Of a stretch of 64,000 nucleotides of DNA, positions 17,373 to 26,751 are shown one piece after another (position 1 is the first letter of the stretch; each line of letters opens with the position of its first letter). The notes beneath the pieces were generated by a model, which was given only the letters and a program-made list of their open reading frames with translations, was not told the origin of the DNA and searched no databases. The DNA comes from Flammeovirgaceae bacterium UBA1842 (GTDB lineage Bacteria > Bacteroidota > Bacteroidia > Cytophagales > Cyclobacteriaceae), in contig DDIU01000015.1 of NCBI GenBank assembly GCA_002338655.1, forward strand, positions 262,131 to 326,130, read 5' to 3'. A program made the position numbers and the translations under genes.

Positions 17373-20146
17373 ATAAATTCAGTTAAGATGGTAAAGTAAA
17401 ATGTAGTCCCTTTATTTATTTTTGATTCAACCCAAATACTTCCATTATGGATCTCAATAATTTTTTTAACATGTGCCAATCCGATACCTGTTCCCTCATA
17501 CTCATCTCTCTTGTGCGCCTTTCTGAAAATAGTAAATACCAATTCAAAATCTTTTTCAGCTATTCCTATTCCATTGTCTTCAAATTTAAATTGCCAGCCT
17601 CCAACTATCTTTTCGGCACTAATGGCCAATTCAGGAGTGGCATCTTCCCGGCTAAATTTAATCGCATTATGTATAAGGTTTTGGAACAGCAACTTCAATT
17701 CTAGCGGATAAGCCTTTAATTTGGGTAGATTTTTATCAATAATCACTGCATGCTTAGACTCTATTAGTGAATTGAGATCGGCCTTAACTGAATCTAAAAC
17801 CTCATTACAATCTAACATTTTCAGTTCTTTCGGCTTGCTAAGTCTGGAATAATCCAATAAGCCTAATATAAGTGCCTCCATGCGAGTCGATGCATTTAAT
17901 ATGGATTTTGTTAAGTGCCGTACGTCAGCATTCATAAGGTCATGGTACTCGTCTATCAGGAGTTGTATATAGTTTTTAATTGTTAGTAAAGGTTCCTTAA
18001 GGTCATGGGAGGTGATATAGACCAATTGCTCCATATCCTTACTTTTTAACTGTACTATGTCCATTTTTAATTGTTCCATCTTCCTACGCTCAGTTAAGTC
18101 CCAAATCACATTGCTGAACCCGGTTAATCTACCCCGATCATCATGTATACTAGTAATATTAGCACTTGCCCAAAATTTCTCCCCATTTTTCCTGACTCTC
18201 CAACCATCATCCTGTACTTGTCCATTTCTTTTTGCCGTCTCTATCAACTTTTTAGGTTTATCTTGATCCCGATCTTCTTTTGTGTAAAATTTTTGCCAGT
18301 TTTCCCCAAGTATCTCACTTTCCGTATAGCCTTTTATTGTCTCCGCTCCTTTATTCCAATTTTGGATGTTCCCTTTGGTATCTAGCAGTATAATGGCATA
18401 GTCTTTAATTTCGGCAATTGCCTTATGGAAGGTTTTTAATGTTGACTCTGCCGTTCTTATGTCAGTTATATCCCAATTGGTCCCAATCATTCTATAGGCA
18501 TTCCCACTTTCATCACGTTGTACAAGTGCCAGCGACCTGATATAACGTATGGATTCATCAGGCCACAATATTCTAAATTCGGTATCGAGTTCTTTTTCAC
18601 CATTAATGGCCATTTGCATTTCTAGATCTATTCTTTCCATGTCATCAGGATGTAAGCCATTTATCCATGTTTCGAAATCCCCTTTATAGGTATTCTTAGA
18701 AATGCCATATAGCTCCAACATCCTATCATCCAATATTAACTTTTTATTAAGGATGTCATAATCCCAAATACCTATTTTAGAACCCCTTGTAGCCAACAAC
18801 AAACGATCAGCCGTTTGTTTTAACTTTTCTTCCGCTCGTCTTCTTTCTGAAATATCGCTTGATAGTACCGTTACACCAATTACCTCTTGATCATCATTCT
18901 TAATTGGGTTATACTTTGTTTCAAATGTTATTGACCCACCGTAGACCTCTGTTTTCGAATGATTCTCTCCGCCAAGTGCCCGATCAATATTTTGCTTAGC
19001 TTTTTTACGGTCTTCTTTGGTCATGTATTCAAGCAAATTCTTATTTACAGTAATGTCAACGCCATAAATACCATCAGTAGCTTCTTTAAAAGCACTATTA
19101 AAATTTAACAAATTATATTCTGTGTCTATGGAGAAGATCATTATGTCTTTCAGGCTTTCAATACTAGAATAGAGTAAATTATGAGCCTCCTTGATTTGCC
19201 GTACAGCATGTTTTTCTAATTTACTTTCCCTATTTAATGAAGAAATGATAAACCAAATCAAACCCACCAAAATAACGGTAATGGATACAATCATTAATAC
19301 AATACCGTATTCCATTGAAAACGAATTCTTATCAAGGACTTCAAGCCAGAAATAACCAAGGCTCAACGGTGTTATTATTGCTATTGGTAATAAAATCCTC
19401 CCCACCCTTCCCCCTTCATAGGGGCTGGTAATTTCCTTCATGAATCCCTTATCACTAGTTTGAAAAAAGACTGCTAGTGCAAAAACAAAAAAACATAAGG
19501 CGGTGTGTATGGCCATTGGTATGAGCGACAGAACACCAATGAATTCCTTTACATTAAATAAATATCCAAATATGGAATATAATGAGAATCCCATAATCAC
19601 CATGGCCATAAATTGTAGCAACTTAGATAGCCTTATTGACTGTGGAAGAAAAATAACGATACCTGACAATAAGAATAAAAATGCAGTGTTTGGCCCCATT
19701 CTACTCGAAAGATTATTTAAATCATCTACCCTTAACTGCTCTTTAAAGAATATTTTGTCAATTTGTGGGTTTACATCAAAAAATTCTCCCAAAATCCGCC
19801 AAAAAGCGAGCATGGTAAGCACTAGTATTAAAACTTTGGCAACCCACAGCGTGTGAACGCGTTTTATGTAAAATATTAACCAAGAGGCTAGCCCCAATAA
19901 AATAAGACCAAAAGCGGTCATGGGATTCATGGCCACCAATCCAGGTATTGGTCTTTTGATTGGATCAATTTCGAAGCACCATCCCAACAGTACAATTAAT
20001 CCAACAATAATAATGGCACCTATCATTACCTTAGAAAACATGCTTAGCCATGCATGAATGTTTCTATTTTGAATTTTATGATGGACCATATCAAATATTC
20101 TGAGAATCAAAAGGAATATAGGTTTTCTAACACTAATCTTTTGCAC
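17369..20146 (-). CDS. Membrane multi-PAS histidine kinase
   Basis: A 925-residue kinase with an N-terminal integral membrane region of about eight hydrophobic segments (residues 37-301), three PAS domains (about 325-435, 445-565 and 568-688), and a kinase core with YITSHDLKEPLLTI (His714), N box NLIHNAIKFS (Asn827), G1 DNGIGI (857-862) and G2 GTGIGLAHV (885-893). The second PAS has the FRILWPDESIRYI type sequence of the PAS_3 group. The membrane part may sense a membrane or small-molecule cue; no ligand can be named. It is coupled to the CheY-like gene that follows. An alternative start at Met20 is possible. Confidence 0.93.
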   Translation of the reverse strand: MQKISVRKPIFLLILRIFDMVHHKIQNRNIHAWLSMFSKVMIGAIIIVGLIVLLGWCFEIDPIKRPIPGLVAMNPMTAFGLILLGLASWLIFYIKRVHTLWVAKVLILVLTMLAFWRILGEFFDVNPQIDKIFFKEQLRVDDLNNLSSRMGPNTAFLFLLSGIVIFLPQSIRLSKLLQFMAMVIMGFSLYSIFGYLFNVKEFIGVLSLIPMAIHTALCFFVFALAVFFQTSDKGFMKEITSPYEGGRVGRILLPIAIITPLSLGYFWLEVLDKNSFSMEYGIVLMIVSITVILVGLIWFIISSLNRESKLEKHAVRQIKEAHNLLYSSIESLKDIMIFSIDTEYNLLNFNSAFKEATDGIYGVDITVNKNLLEYMTKEDRKKAKQNIDRALGGENHSKTEVYGGSITFETKYNPIKNDDQEVIGVTVLSSDISERRRAEEKLKQTADRLLLATRGSKIGIWDYDILNKKLILDDRMLELYGISKNTYKGDFETWINGLHPDDMERIDLEMQMAINGEKELDTEFRILWPDESIRYIRSLALVQRDESGNAYRMIGTNWDITDIRTAESTLKTFHKAIAEIKDYAIILLDTKGNIQNWNKGAETIKGYTESEILGENWQKFYTKEDRDQDKPKKLIETAKRNGQVQDDGWRVRKNGEKFWASANITSIHDDRGRLTGFSNVIWDLTERRKMEQLKMDIVQLKSKDMEQLVYITSHDLKEPLLTIKNYIQLLIDEYHDLMNADVRHLTKSILNASTRMEALILGLLDYSRLSKPKELKMLDCNEVLDSVKADLNSLIESKHAVIIDKNLPKLKAYPLELKLLFQNLIHNAIKFSREDATPELAISAEKIVGGWQFKFEDNGIGIAEKDFELVFTIFRKAHKRDEYEGTGIGLAHVKKIIEIHNGSIWVESKINKGTTFYFTILTEFI

Positions 20147-20184
20147 TAATAATTAGCAAAAGATTAATCATTTAACCTAATCAC

Positions 20185-20228
20185 AAATAGTATAATTTAT
20201 ATATATCAGAATATAATTTATACTATTT
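20185..20228. repeat. 44-bp AT-rich inverted repeat
   Basis: Arms AAATAGTATAATTTATA (20185-20201) and TATAATTTATACTATTT (20212-20228) pair with two mismatches across a 10-base loop. The site is 39 bp upstream of the membrane kinase start, in its probable promoter or 5' leader. No T-run follows. It could be an operator; function is unknown. Confidence 0.5.
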
Positions 20229-20336
20229 ACGGATAGATAGATATTAATATTATAGAATGGAAATATAACTAATTGAAATACAACTAATTACCCCTTATTT
20301 TAATTGCCACATTAGTTCACCTGACATTCTTGGCCA

Positions 20337-20371
20337 TAAAAAAACCCCACAAATTTTGTAGGGTTTTTAAT
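20337..20371 (-). terminator. Terminator after tldE
   Basis: Arms AAAAACCCCACAAA and TTTGTAGGGTTTTT pair with one mismatch. On the minus strand the structure ends in a run of T, about 17 bp after the TldE stop codon. It separates the TldD/TldE pair from the kinase operon downstream. Confidence 0.85.
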
Positions 20372-20387
20372 CTATGAATCCCGTTGA

Positions 20388-21704
20388 TTATACAGCATCC
20401 GAAAGACTGGTAAACGTGAAATCCCTGATCTTCATATAGGGGATCAGGTTTCCATTAACCCTTTCCTGTTGCCCCAAGGTTTCCAGGTTGTTAAGCATAA
20501 TGATAGGGCTCTCATTAAACCTGAAGTTTTTAATGGGATGTTTGATCTTTCCATTCTCGATAAAGAAAGTACCGTCTCGGGTTAACCCAGTATATAATAA
20601 TGTCTGTGGATCAACGGCTCTGATATACCACAAACGGGTTACCAAAATACCTTTTTTAGTGTCTTTGATCATTTCTTCCAAGGTAGCACTACCTCCATCC
20701 ATGATACCATTACTTGGGAATGGAACCGGATCAACGCCTTTTTCCTTTGCCCAATAGCGGCTATAGAACATATTTTTAGCCACTCCATTTTCAATGATAG
20801 ACATTTTCTTCAAAGGCTCTCCCCCTCCGTTCCACGGAGATGAAGGTACTTCGTCATTCAATGGGTCCGTCCAAATATTCACCCGTTCATCTACAATTTT
20901 TTCACCTAGCTTGGTGCCACCACCTTCTTTAGACATAAAACTTCTGCCCTCATCAGCACTTCGTGCATTAAATGAGAAAAGCATGTTACCCAAAAGTTGC
21001 TCAGCCGCAGCTGGCTCAAGGATCACAGTATACTTTCCGGGTTCTATGGCCTTTGCCTCTCTAGACAACACTGCCTTATCTATGGCTCGCTTAGAGGCTG
21101 CTGCCGCTTCCAACTTATTGACATCGGTAACATCACGGCTTGCCCAACCTGAGCCGGTGCCATCATTGGTTCGCATTGTGACGGTAAAATTCGCATTAGT
21201 AGACCTATTATAAGCAAATAGGCCATTGGAATTCATCATCGCACTAAAGCTATTGGAATCATCTAAAAATCCAGCAGCAGTAACATCCTTAGCCGCAGCT
21301 GGTGTGATACTTTCAATTGCCACCTTAGCCCTAAAGTCTGGAGTAATGTTGGCCGTTGACTCATTATAGGTTTTTGATTCATCATAAGTTTGTGGTCCTA
21401 ATGGTTCCATGAACTCAGGGTTTTCAGGTGATAATTTTGCCAGTTCCTCGGCTCTTTTTACCACTTTTTCCAGAGAGGCATCGTCAAATTCATCTATGGT
21501 GGCCGTACCCGCTCTTTTCCCAAAGCTGCACTGTACTGCAAGGTTTTGATTTGACCTATGTCCGGCAGTAGAAACAGTATTTCGGGCATAACGTATATTG
21601 CCGCTTTCGCTACCATTTAAATTTACTTCGCACGAATCAGCACTGGAATAGGCGATCGCCTTCTCCATGATTTTACGTGCTTCTTGTTCAGAATATATTG
21701 CCAT
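20388..21704 (-). CDS. TldE/PmbA-family protein
   Basis: A 438-residue member of the TldD/PmbA peptidase superfamily, the non-catalytic partner type: it lacks the HExxxH motif but keeps the family architecture, with an N-terminal alpha/beta domain and the C-terminal barrel containing YTGLTRDGTFFIENGKI and FRFNESP. In characterised systems TldD and TldE form a heterodimeric protease acting on unfolded or modified peptides. It lies 30 bp after the tldD-like gene. Unlike that partner it has no signal peptide (N-terminus MAIYSEQEARKIMEKA). Family assignment is firm; substrate is unknown. Confidence 0.92.
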   Translation of the reverse strand: MAIYSEQEARKIMEKAIAYSSADSCEVNLNGSESGNIRYARNTVSTAGHRSNQNLAVQCSFGKRAGTATIDEFDDASLEKVVKRAEELAKLSPENPEFMEPLGPQTYDESKTYNESTANITPDFRAKVAIESITPAAAKDVTAAGFLDDSNSFSAMMNSNGLFAYNRSTNANFTVTMRTNDGTGSGWASRDVTDVNKLEAAAASKRAIDKAVLSREAKAIEPGKYTVILEPAAAEQLLGNMLFSFNARSADEGRSFMSKEGGGTKLGEKIVDERVNIWTDPLNDEVPSSPWNGGGEPLKKMSIIENGVAKNMFYSRYWAKEKGVDPVPFPSNGIMDGGSATLEEMIKDTKKGILVTRLWYIRAVDPQTLLYTGLTRDGTFFIENGKIKHPIKNFRFNESPIIMLNNLETLGQQERVNGNLIPYMKIRDFTFTSLSDAV

Positions 21705-21734
21705 TTTATTTATTCATTTTTCGTTTTACAATCA

Positions 21735-23369
21735 TTAAATGGATCTTCCGGTATTGATCACGTTTACACCGTCAAAGCGGGTAGTAGAGCTACCGTGTGA
21801 CACGGCACTAACCTGTGAAGGCTGACCTTTACCATCGAAGAATGACCCGAACATACGATAGTCGCTTTCGTCACAAATCTTAGAACAAGAATTCCAAAAT
21901 TCCTGTGTATTGGACTGGTAAGCCACATCATTGAGCATACCCTCTATTTTTCCATTTTTTATTTCGTAGAACGCTGTCCCACCAAACTGGAAATTATATC
22001 GCTGCTGATCTATAGAATACGAACCACGTCCGGCTATGTATATTCCTTTTTCAACATCCTTTATCATGTCATCGACACTGTACTTTTCTTTGCCTGATTC
22101 CAAAGAAACATTTGGCATTCTTTGAAACTGAACATCGTTCCAACTCTGTGAATAACAGCAGCCATGGGATTCTTTTTGATCAATCATATGAACCTGATCT
22201 CTTATAGCTTGATAGTTTACTAGTATACCATTTCTTACAAGATCCCATTCCTTACACTTCACCCCTTCATCGTCATAACCTACTGCACCCAATGAGCCCA
22301 CTTGGGTTTTATCAGCCACCAGGTTTACGATATCACTTCCATAGTGAAAGTCCTTTGATTTCCATTTATCAAGTGTTGCAAAACTGGTACCTGCATAATT
22401 GGCTTCATAACCAAGCACCCTATCCAGCTCCAATGGGTGACCAACAGATTCATGAATGGTTAAACCTAAATGATTTGGCTCTAACACCAAGTCGTACTTT
22501 CCAGCATCCACAGATTTTGCATCAAGCATTTCTTTGGCCTGTTTAGCAGCTACAGTAGCGTCTTCAACCATATCGTAACTATTACGGTACATATTAAAAC
22601 CCGCAGGTCCAGCTATCTTTTCAGAAGCTGCTCCATCCATGTATTCATAGCCTAATCCCATAGGAGCACTAAGTGCCTGACGGGACTTAAACTTACCCCC
22701 TCCAATGGCAGTTACGCTAAATGTTGGCCAGATCCTATGCACGTCCTGATCAATGTAAGAGCCATCCGTAGAAGCAAAATACTTCTGCTCATTGACCATA
22801 AATAGGCCAGAGTTTACATAATTGGCTCCATTTTCCATGGCCGCAGCATTAGCGCTTAGCAACAACTCTACCTTCTCGGAAACGGGAACATCTTTAAAGT
22901 TTTTCTTAATTGGAGTTTTCCAACTCACTTCACCCACCCCTTTTACTGGTGCTAGTTGCACAGGGTCTGTTTGTATTTTAGAGTTGGCCTTGGCAATGGC
23001 TATGGCTTGGTTAGTGGCTACCTTAATACCCTCTGGTGACACATCATTGGTAGATGCAAAGCCCCAGGTTCCATTGGCAATAACCCGTATACCTATACCA
23101 AAAGACTCAGTATTGACTACATTCTGCACCTTGTCTTCACGGGTAAAAACATATTGATTTAAATACCTGCCAATGCGGGCATCCGCATAAGTTGCCCCCA
23201 GTGATTTCGCTGTATTGAGTGCCACATCAGCCATCAATTTCTTTTGGGCCACATCCATTCCAGGAGTCAATAAAGCTTCCGCTGAAATGGATCTCCCCAT
23301 TAGTGTGGTGGGTAGCATCAAAGCCCCTGCACCTAGTCCGGCTAATTGGACAAAATCTCTTCTTTTCAA
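21735..23369 (-). CDS. TldD-family metalloprotease with Tat-like signal
   Basis: A 544-residue catalytic TldD-type protease. The zinc motif HESVGH (HExxxH) lies in TIHESVGHPLELDRVLGYEA around residue 310. The N-terminus MKRRDFVQLAGLGAGALMLP has a twin arginine followed by a hydrophobic stretch, a Tat-type export signal, so the mature enzyme is probably periplasmic. The TldE-like partner downstream has no signal of its own. Length is about 60 residues more than cytosolic TldD, part of it being the signal. Substrate unknown. Confidence 0.92.
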   Translation of the reverse strand: MKRRDFVQLAGLGAGALMLPTTLMGRSISAEALLTPGMDVAQKKLMADVALNTAKSLGATYADARIGRYLNQYVFTREDKVQNVVNTESFGIGIRVIANGTWGFASTNDVSPEGIKVATNQAIAIAKANSKIQTDPVQLAPVKGVGEVSWKTPIKKNFKDVPVSEKVELLLSANAAAMENGANYVNSGLFMVNEQKYFASTDGSYIDQDVHRIWPTFSVTAIGGGKFKSRQALSAPMGLGYEYMDGAASEKIAGPAGFNMYRNSYDMVEDATVAAKQAKEMLDAKSVDAGKYDLVLEPNHLGLTIHESVGHPLELDRVLGYEANYAGTSFATLDKWKSKDFHYGSDIVNLVADKTQVGSLGAVGYDDEGVKCKEWDLVRNGILVNYQAIRDQVHMIDQKESHGCCYSQSWNDVQFQRMPNVSLESGKEKYSVDDMIKDVEKGIYIAGRGSYSIDQQRYNFQFGGTAFYEIKNGKIEGMLNDVAYQSNTQEFWNSCSKICDESDYRMFGSFFDGKGQPSQVSAVSHGSSTTRFDGVNVINTGRSI

Positions 23370-23516
23370 GTTTCCTCCTTTTTTTAAGTTTAGTTATTGA
23401 TTTAATTTGAGCTTCAACCTCAGCATTTAAGTTGGTTATATAATGAGCCATATCAAATTGTATTTATTTAAACGGTCATATAAAAAGTTGTCAGGCTCTA
23501 TAATTTTCAATAATCA

Positions 23517-24590
23517 TTGAGAAAAATTATCCATATCGATATGGATGCGTTTTTTGCATCGGTAGAACAAAGGGATAACCCTAGTTTGAAAGGTAAACCC
23601 GTAGCCGTTGGCGGTTCTTCAGAAAGAGGTGTGGTAGCTGCGGCTAGCTATGAAGCCCGGCAGTTTGGCGTCAAATCAGCAATGCCCTCCAAAATTGCCG
23701 CCCGAAAATGCCCTAGACTGATATTTGTCAGCCCACGTTTCGATGCTTACAAGGAGGTTTCATTGCAGATACGGGAAATATTTTATGAATATACTGACCT
23801 CGTGGAGCCGCTTTCTTTAGATGAAGCCTATTTAGATGTCACCTCTAATAAAAAAGGAATGAAATCGGCCACTAGGATAGCCTTGGCCATTAAAGAAAAA
23901 ATAAAAACCACCACCCAGCTCACCGCTTCGGCTGGAATAGCCATGAATAAATTTTTGGCAAAAACCGCCTCCGATGTAATGAAGCCTGATGGCCTTTTTT
24001 TGATACCCCCGGATCAAGCGGAAGCTTATGTTGAAAAAATGCCAATAGAAAAATTCTTTGGTATAGGTAAGGTAACCGCAGAGAAAATGCACAAAATGGG
24101 CATTAGTAATGGCCTCGATTTAAAAAAATATTCAGAAACCGACCTTATCAACAGGTTTGGAAAGTCAGGGGCATATTACTATAGAATAGCGCGGGCTATT
24201 GATGACCGGGAAGTCAATCCAGATCGCATTAGGAAATCACTAGGGGCAGAAAACACCTTTGAGCACGACCTTACCTCAATGGAGGATATACGTGATGTAT
24301 TGTTGAAAATAAAGGAAATATTGTTGCGAAGGATGTTTTCCTCACAAACAAAAGGCAAAACCCTCACCTTGAAAGCCAAATATGGCGATTTTAAGCAAGT
24401 AACCAGAAGCAAAACAGTGGATTATTGGATAGAAAACGATGAACAGATCAATGGCCTTTTCGAAGAGCTACTTTCATTGGTGCCAATTGAAAATGGATTT
24501 CGGTTATTAGGGCTTTCCATTTCCAATTTAAATCATGAGATACAAGAAGACGAACCTAGAAAAGCAATGCAACTCACACTGGAATTTTAG
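23517..24590 (+). CDS. dinB: DNA polymerase IV (Y-family)
   Basis: A 357-residue Y-family translesion polymerase. Catalytic motifs are at the extreme N-terminus (RKIIHIDMDAFFASVEQRD, first catalytic Asp) and in SLDEAYLDV; fingers, palm and little-finger regions are all present. The start is TTG at 23517: an in-frame stop lies two codons upstream and the next ATG would delete the first catalytic aspartate. The usual C-terminal clamp-binding peptide may be the AMQLTLEF end (QLTLEF). The 3' end overlaps the convergent kinase gene by 17 bp. Confidence 0.95.
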   Translation: MRKIIHIDMDAFFASVEQRDNPSLKGKPVAVGGSSERGVVAAASYEARQFGVKSAMPSKIAARKCPRLIFVSPRFDAYKEVSLQIREIFYEYTDLVEPLSLDEAYLDVTSNKKGMKSATRIALAIKEKIKTTTQLTASAGIAMNKFLAKTASDVMKPDGLFLIPPDQAEAYVEKMPIEKFFGIGKVTAEKMHKMGISNGLDLKKYSETDLINRFGKSGAYYYRIARAIDDREVNPDRIRKSLGAENTFEHDLTSMEDIRDVLLKIKEILLRRMFSSQTKGKTLTLKAKYGDFKQVTRSKTVDYWIENDEQINGLFEELLSLVPIENGFRLLGLSISNLNHEIQEDEPRKAMQLTLEF

Positions 24591-25920
24591 TTTTTTCAGC
24601 TTTTAATACCACCACAAATGTAGATCCCTTTTCTTCATTTGATTCAAACCAAATCTCTCCGTCTATTAACTCTACGTACCTCTTTACTAAAGAGAGTCCT
24701 AACCCGGTAGAGGATTCACCAGCAGTAGGTCTTGCACTAAGTTTTGAAAATTTTTGAAACAACTTCCCTTGTTCTTCTTTACTTATTCCAGGCCCCTGAT
24801 CCGATACCTTTATCCTTACCTTATTACCATCATTTTCTATAAATATCGTTACAGTTGTGTTTTTTTCTGAGAATTTAATGGCATTAGATAAAAGGTTCTC
24901 AAAGATCAATTCCAAATAAGTCCTATCGGCCATAACAACAGTGTTATAGCTGTTATCAATTAATTTAAGTACTATATTCTTGCTTTCAGCAGAGATTTTC
25001 ATACTATTAATGATAAGGTTTAAATATTCTTTTACTTCGACCTCTTCCAAATGAAGTTCAACGTCCTCTTGATTAGAGGCATCCATTTCCAATACGCGGT
25101 TCACCAAGTGTTGAGCCTTTAAAGACCCATCATTGATCATTCCTACATATTGTTTTTTCATTGATTCATCATTTTCGATTTCCATGAGATCTACCAAACT
25201 GGTTATATTCTTTAACGGATTCCGCAAATCATGTGCAAGTATTCTAATTATGGTGTTTTTTTCTTCTAATAGATTGGTCAATCGGTCAGACTGTTTGGAT
25301 ATGGTTTCCTTTTGAATATTTAGCTGCTCATTTTTTTTAGTCAAAATCATCAATGATTTTGACTGCATGTCTTCAAAAACAAATGAAATAAAAAGTATAA
25401 TAAGTAATAATCCGGGTAGAACAGTTATGTACCATAACGTTCTTTGTTCAAAATTATATTCAATGGGCAATTCAATTTCATTGTAAGCAAGCAAGGCAAA
25501 CCAAATCATTACACCAAAAGAAACTACCCCCCAAAAGCCACCTGAAAACTTGTTGACCACCAACATTGCCAATATTGGAATGGACACAATCCATGGATAA
25601 ATGGCCGACCATACCCCGCCAGAGTAGTAGGTAAGCACATATATCGCAAAAGCCCCAAAAAAAACGTACACATTCCCAAGCCATACAATCGGCAACTTGG
25701 TTTTGACCAATAATGCTAAAAGGATAAACCCAACCACATTAAATAACATGAGGTAAACACCTCTGTCATACCCAAAGTAAATACTTAACCAGATATAGGT
25801 GGTGGAGAATAAACTGGTTAAAAGACAAGCTTTAACAAAGAGACGTGACTTTTTAAGTCCCTCCTCAGTTGTGAACCTGTCTAAATGAAGGAATCTATCG
25901 ATAAATGTCGCTATAGTCAT
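24574..25920 (-). CDS. Membrane sensor histidine kinase
   Basis: A 448-residue kinase. Six or so hydrophobic segments occupy residues 28-185, then a coiled coil (about 187-222) leads into the kinase core: RILAHDLRNPLKNI with His230, N box NLLSNAIKFSEK, G1 SDQGPGIS, F box LFQKFSKLSARP and G2 STGLGLSLVKRYV. No periplasmic sensor domain is evident, so the membrane part itself may sense. No response regulator is adjacent, making it an orphan kinase. It follows a 68-residue membrane protein by 36 bp. Confidence 0.93.
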   Translation of the reverse strand: MTIATFIDRFLHLDRFTTEEGLKKSRLFVKACLLTSLFSTTYIWLSIYFGYDRGVYLMLFNVVGFILLALLVKTKLPIVWLGNVYVFFGAFAIYVLTYYSGGVWSAIYPWIVSIPILAMLVVNKFSGGFWGVVSFGVMIWFALLAYNEIELPIEYNFEQRTLWYITVLPGLLLIILFISFVFEDMQSKSLMILTKKNEQLNIQKETISKQSDRLTNLLEEKNTIIRILAHDLRNPLKNITSLVDLMEIENDESMKKQYVGMINDGSLKAQHLVNRVLEMDASNQEDVELHLEEVEVKEYLNLIINSMKISAESKNIVLKLIDNSYNTVVMADRTYLELIFENLLSNAIKFSEKNTTVTIFIENDGNKVRIKVSDQGPGISKEEQGKLFQKFSKLSARPTAGESSTGLGLSLVKRYVELIDGEIWFESNEEKGSTFVVVLKAEKTKIPV

Positions 25921-25956
25921 GAATTAGATTTAAATCATGACTACATATCTAATAAA

Positions 25957-26163
25957 TTATACCAGATTATATGCAATAAATGCGCTAATTAAAATCCAAA
26001 TTCCTTCAATAATAGCAAAACTTATTGTTTTGGTTATTTTATTGTGTTCAGAATAGTATATTATCAATGGCAATGAAAGTGAAATAAGTGCCTCACAAAT
26101 AATAACATATAGAGGGGCATTCAATACCATAATGGTATTGACATGATACCACCACCATTTCAT
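25957..26163 (-). CDS. Small two-helix membrane protein
   Basis: A 68-residue protein with two hydrophobic segments (about 12-37 and 46-66) separated by a short polar loop SEHNKITK. It does not match a family I recognise. It lies 27 bp after the DUF4442 gene and 36 bp before the membrane kinase on the same strand, suggesting one transcript. It could be an accessory of the kinase, but that is only positional. Small size leaves some doubt about coding. Confidence 0.55.
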   Translation of the reverse strand: MKWWWYHVNTIMVLNAPLYVIICEALISLSLPLIIYYSEHNKITKTISFAIIEGIWILISAFIAYNLV

Positions 26164-26190
26164 TGAATGGCAATTAGTTGCTAAAAATAG

Positions 26191-26661
26191 TTATTTATTA
26201 AATTTCTCCCAATCAAAATCCTTCTTCCTCACATAAACAATTTTGTCAACTTCAGTAACCACTTCCCCTTCGGCATTTTTTATCTCACATAGAAATGTAT
26301 AATCTTTCTTGCCAATAGTGTCCAGTTCAGTTTTGATCTCCTGTATCCGCTCTTCAGTAAGTTCGAAAATGCATTTAAGGGTGCCCCTTCCCGGCAATAA
26401 ATATCTGATGTTGGCTGATTTGTCCATGACTACATAGCCCTTACCCAAATTGGCCATCAATATAAACATGTACCAAGGGTCACACATAGAATAAAGAGAG
26501 CCACCATAGTGAATACCAACTAGGTTTCTGTTGTACCAAGTGAGTTTCAGCTTGACAACAAATTTTAACAATTTCTCATCAATATACCTCAAACTTATTC
26601 CTGTGCCCAACATTGGTGGCCACCAGTTGATGAGCTTCATTTTCATTCTTTGACTTATCAT
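26191..26661 (-). CDS. DUF4442 hot-dog-fold protein
   Basis: A 156-residue protein of the DUF4442 group, which has the hot-dog fold of thioesterases. The conserved GIHYGGSLYSMCDPWYMF segment (about residues 49-66) sits where the catalytic helix lies in this fold. No signal peptide. It may hydrolyse an acyl thioester, but no substrate can be given. It is divergent from the cyclophilin gene, sharing a 90-bp promoter region. Confidence 0.88.
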   Translation of the reverse strand: MISQRMKMKLINWWPPMLGTGISLRYIDEKLLKFVVKLKLTWYNRNLVGIHYGGSLYSMCDPWYMFILMANLGKGYVVMDKSANIRYLLPGRGTLKCIFELTEERIQEIKTELDTIGKKDYTFLCEIKNAEGEVVTEVDKIVYVRKKDFDWEKFNK

Positions 26662-26705
26662 TCTTCTAAATTAAAAGTAAGTACTCAAAAACATGGATTT
26701 TTTTA

Positions 26706-26713
26706 TACTTTTG
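26706..26713 (+). promoter_or_regulatory. Promoter -7 box for the cyclophilin gene
   Basis: TACTTTTG fits the Bacteroidota consensus TAnnTTTG and lies 38 bp upstream of the start codon at 26752. Confidence 0.55.
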
Positions 26714-26751
26714 CCCTCGGAAATATAAGTACTAAATAAAACTAATAATAA

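Noticed and set aside
23227..23451. 74-residue frame on the minus strand upstream of and overlapping the TldD start
   Set aside because: Its second half is the TldD region read out of frame and its first half has no family likeness; the Tat-type start of TldD is convincing.
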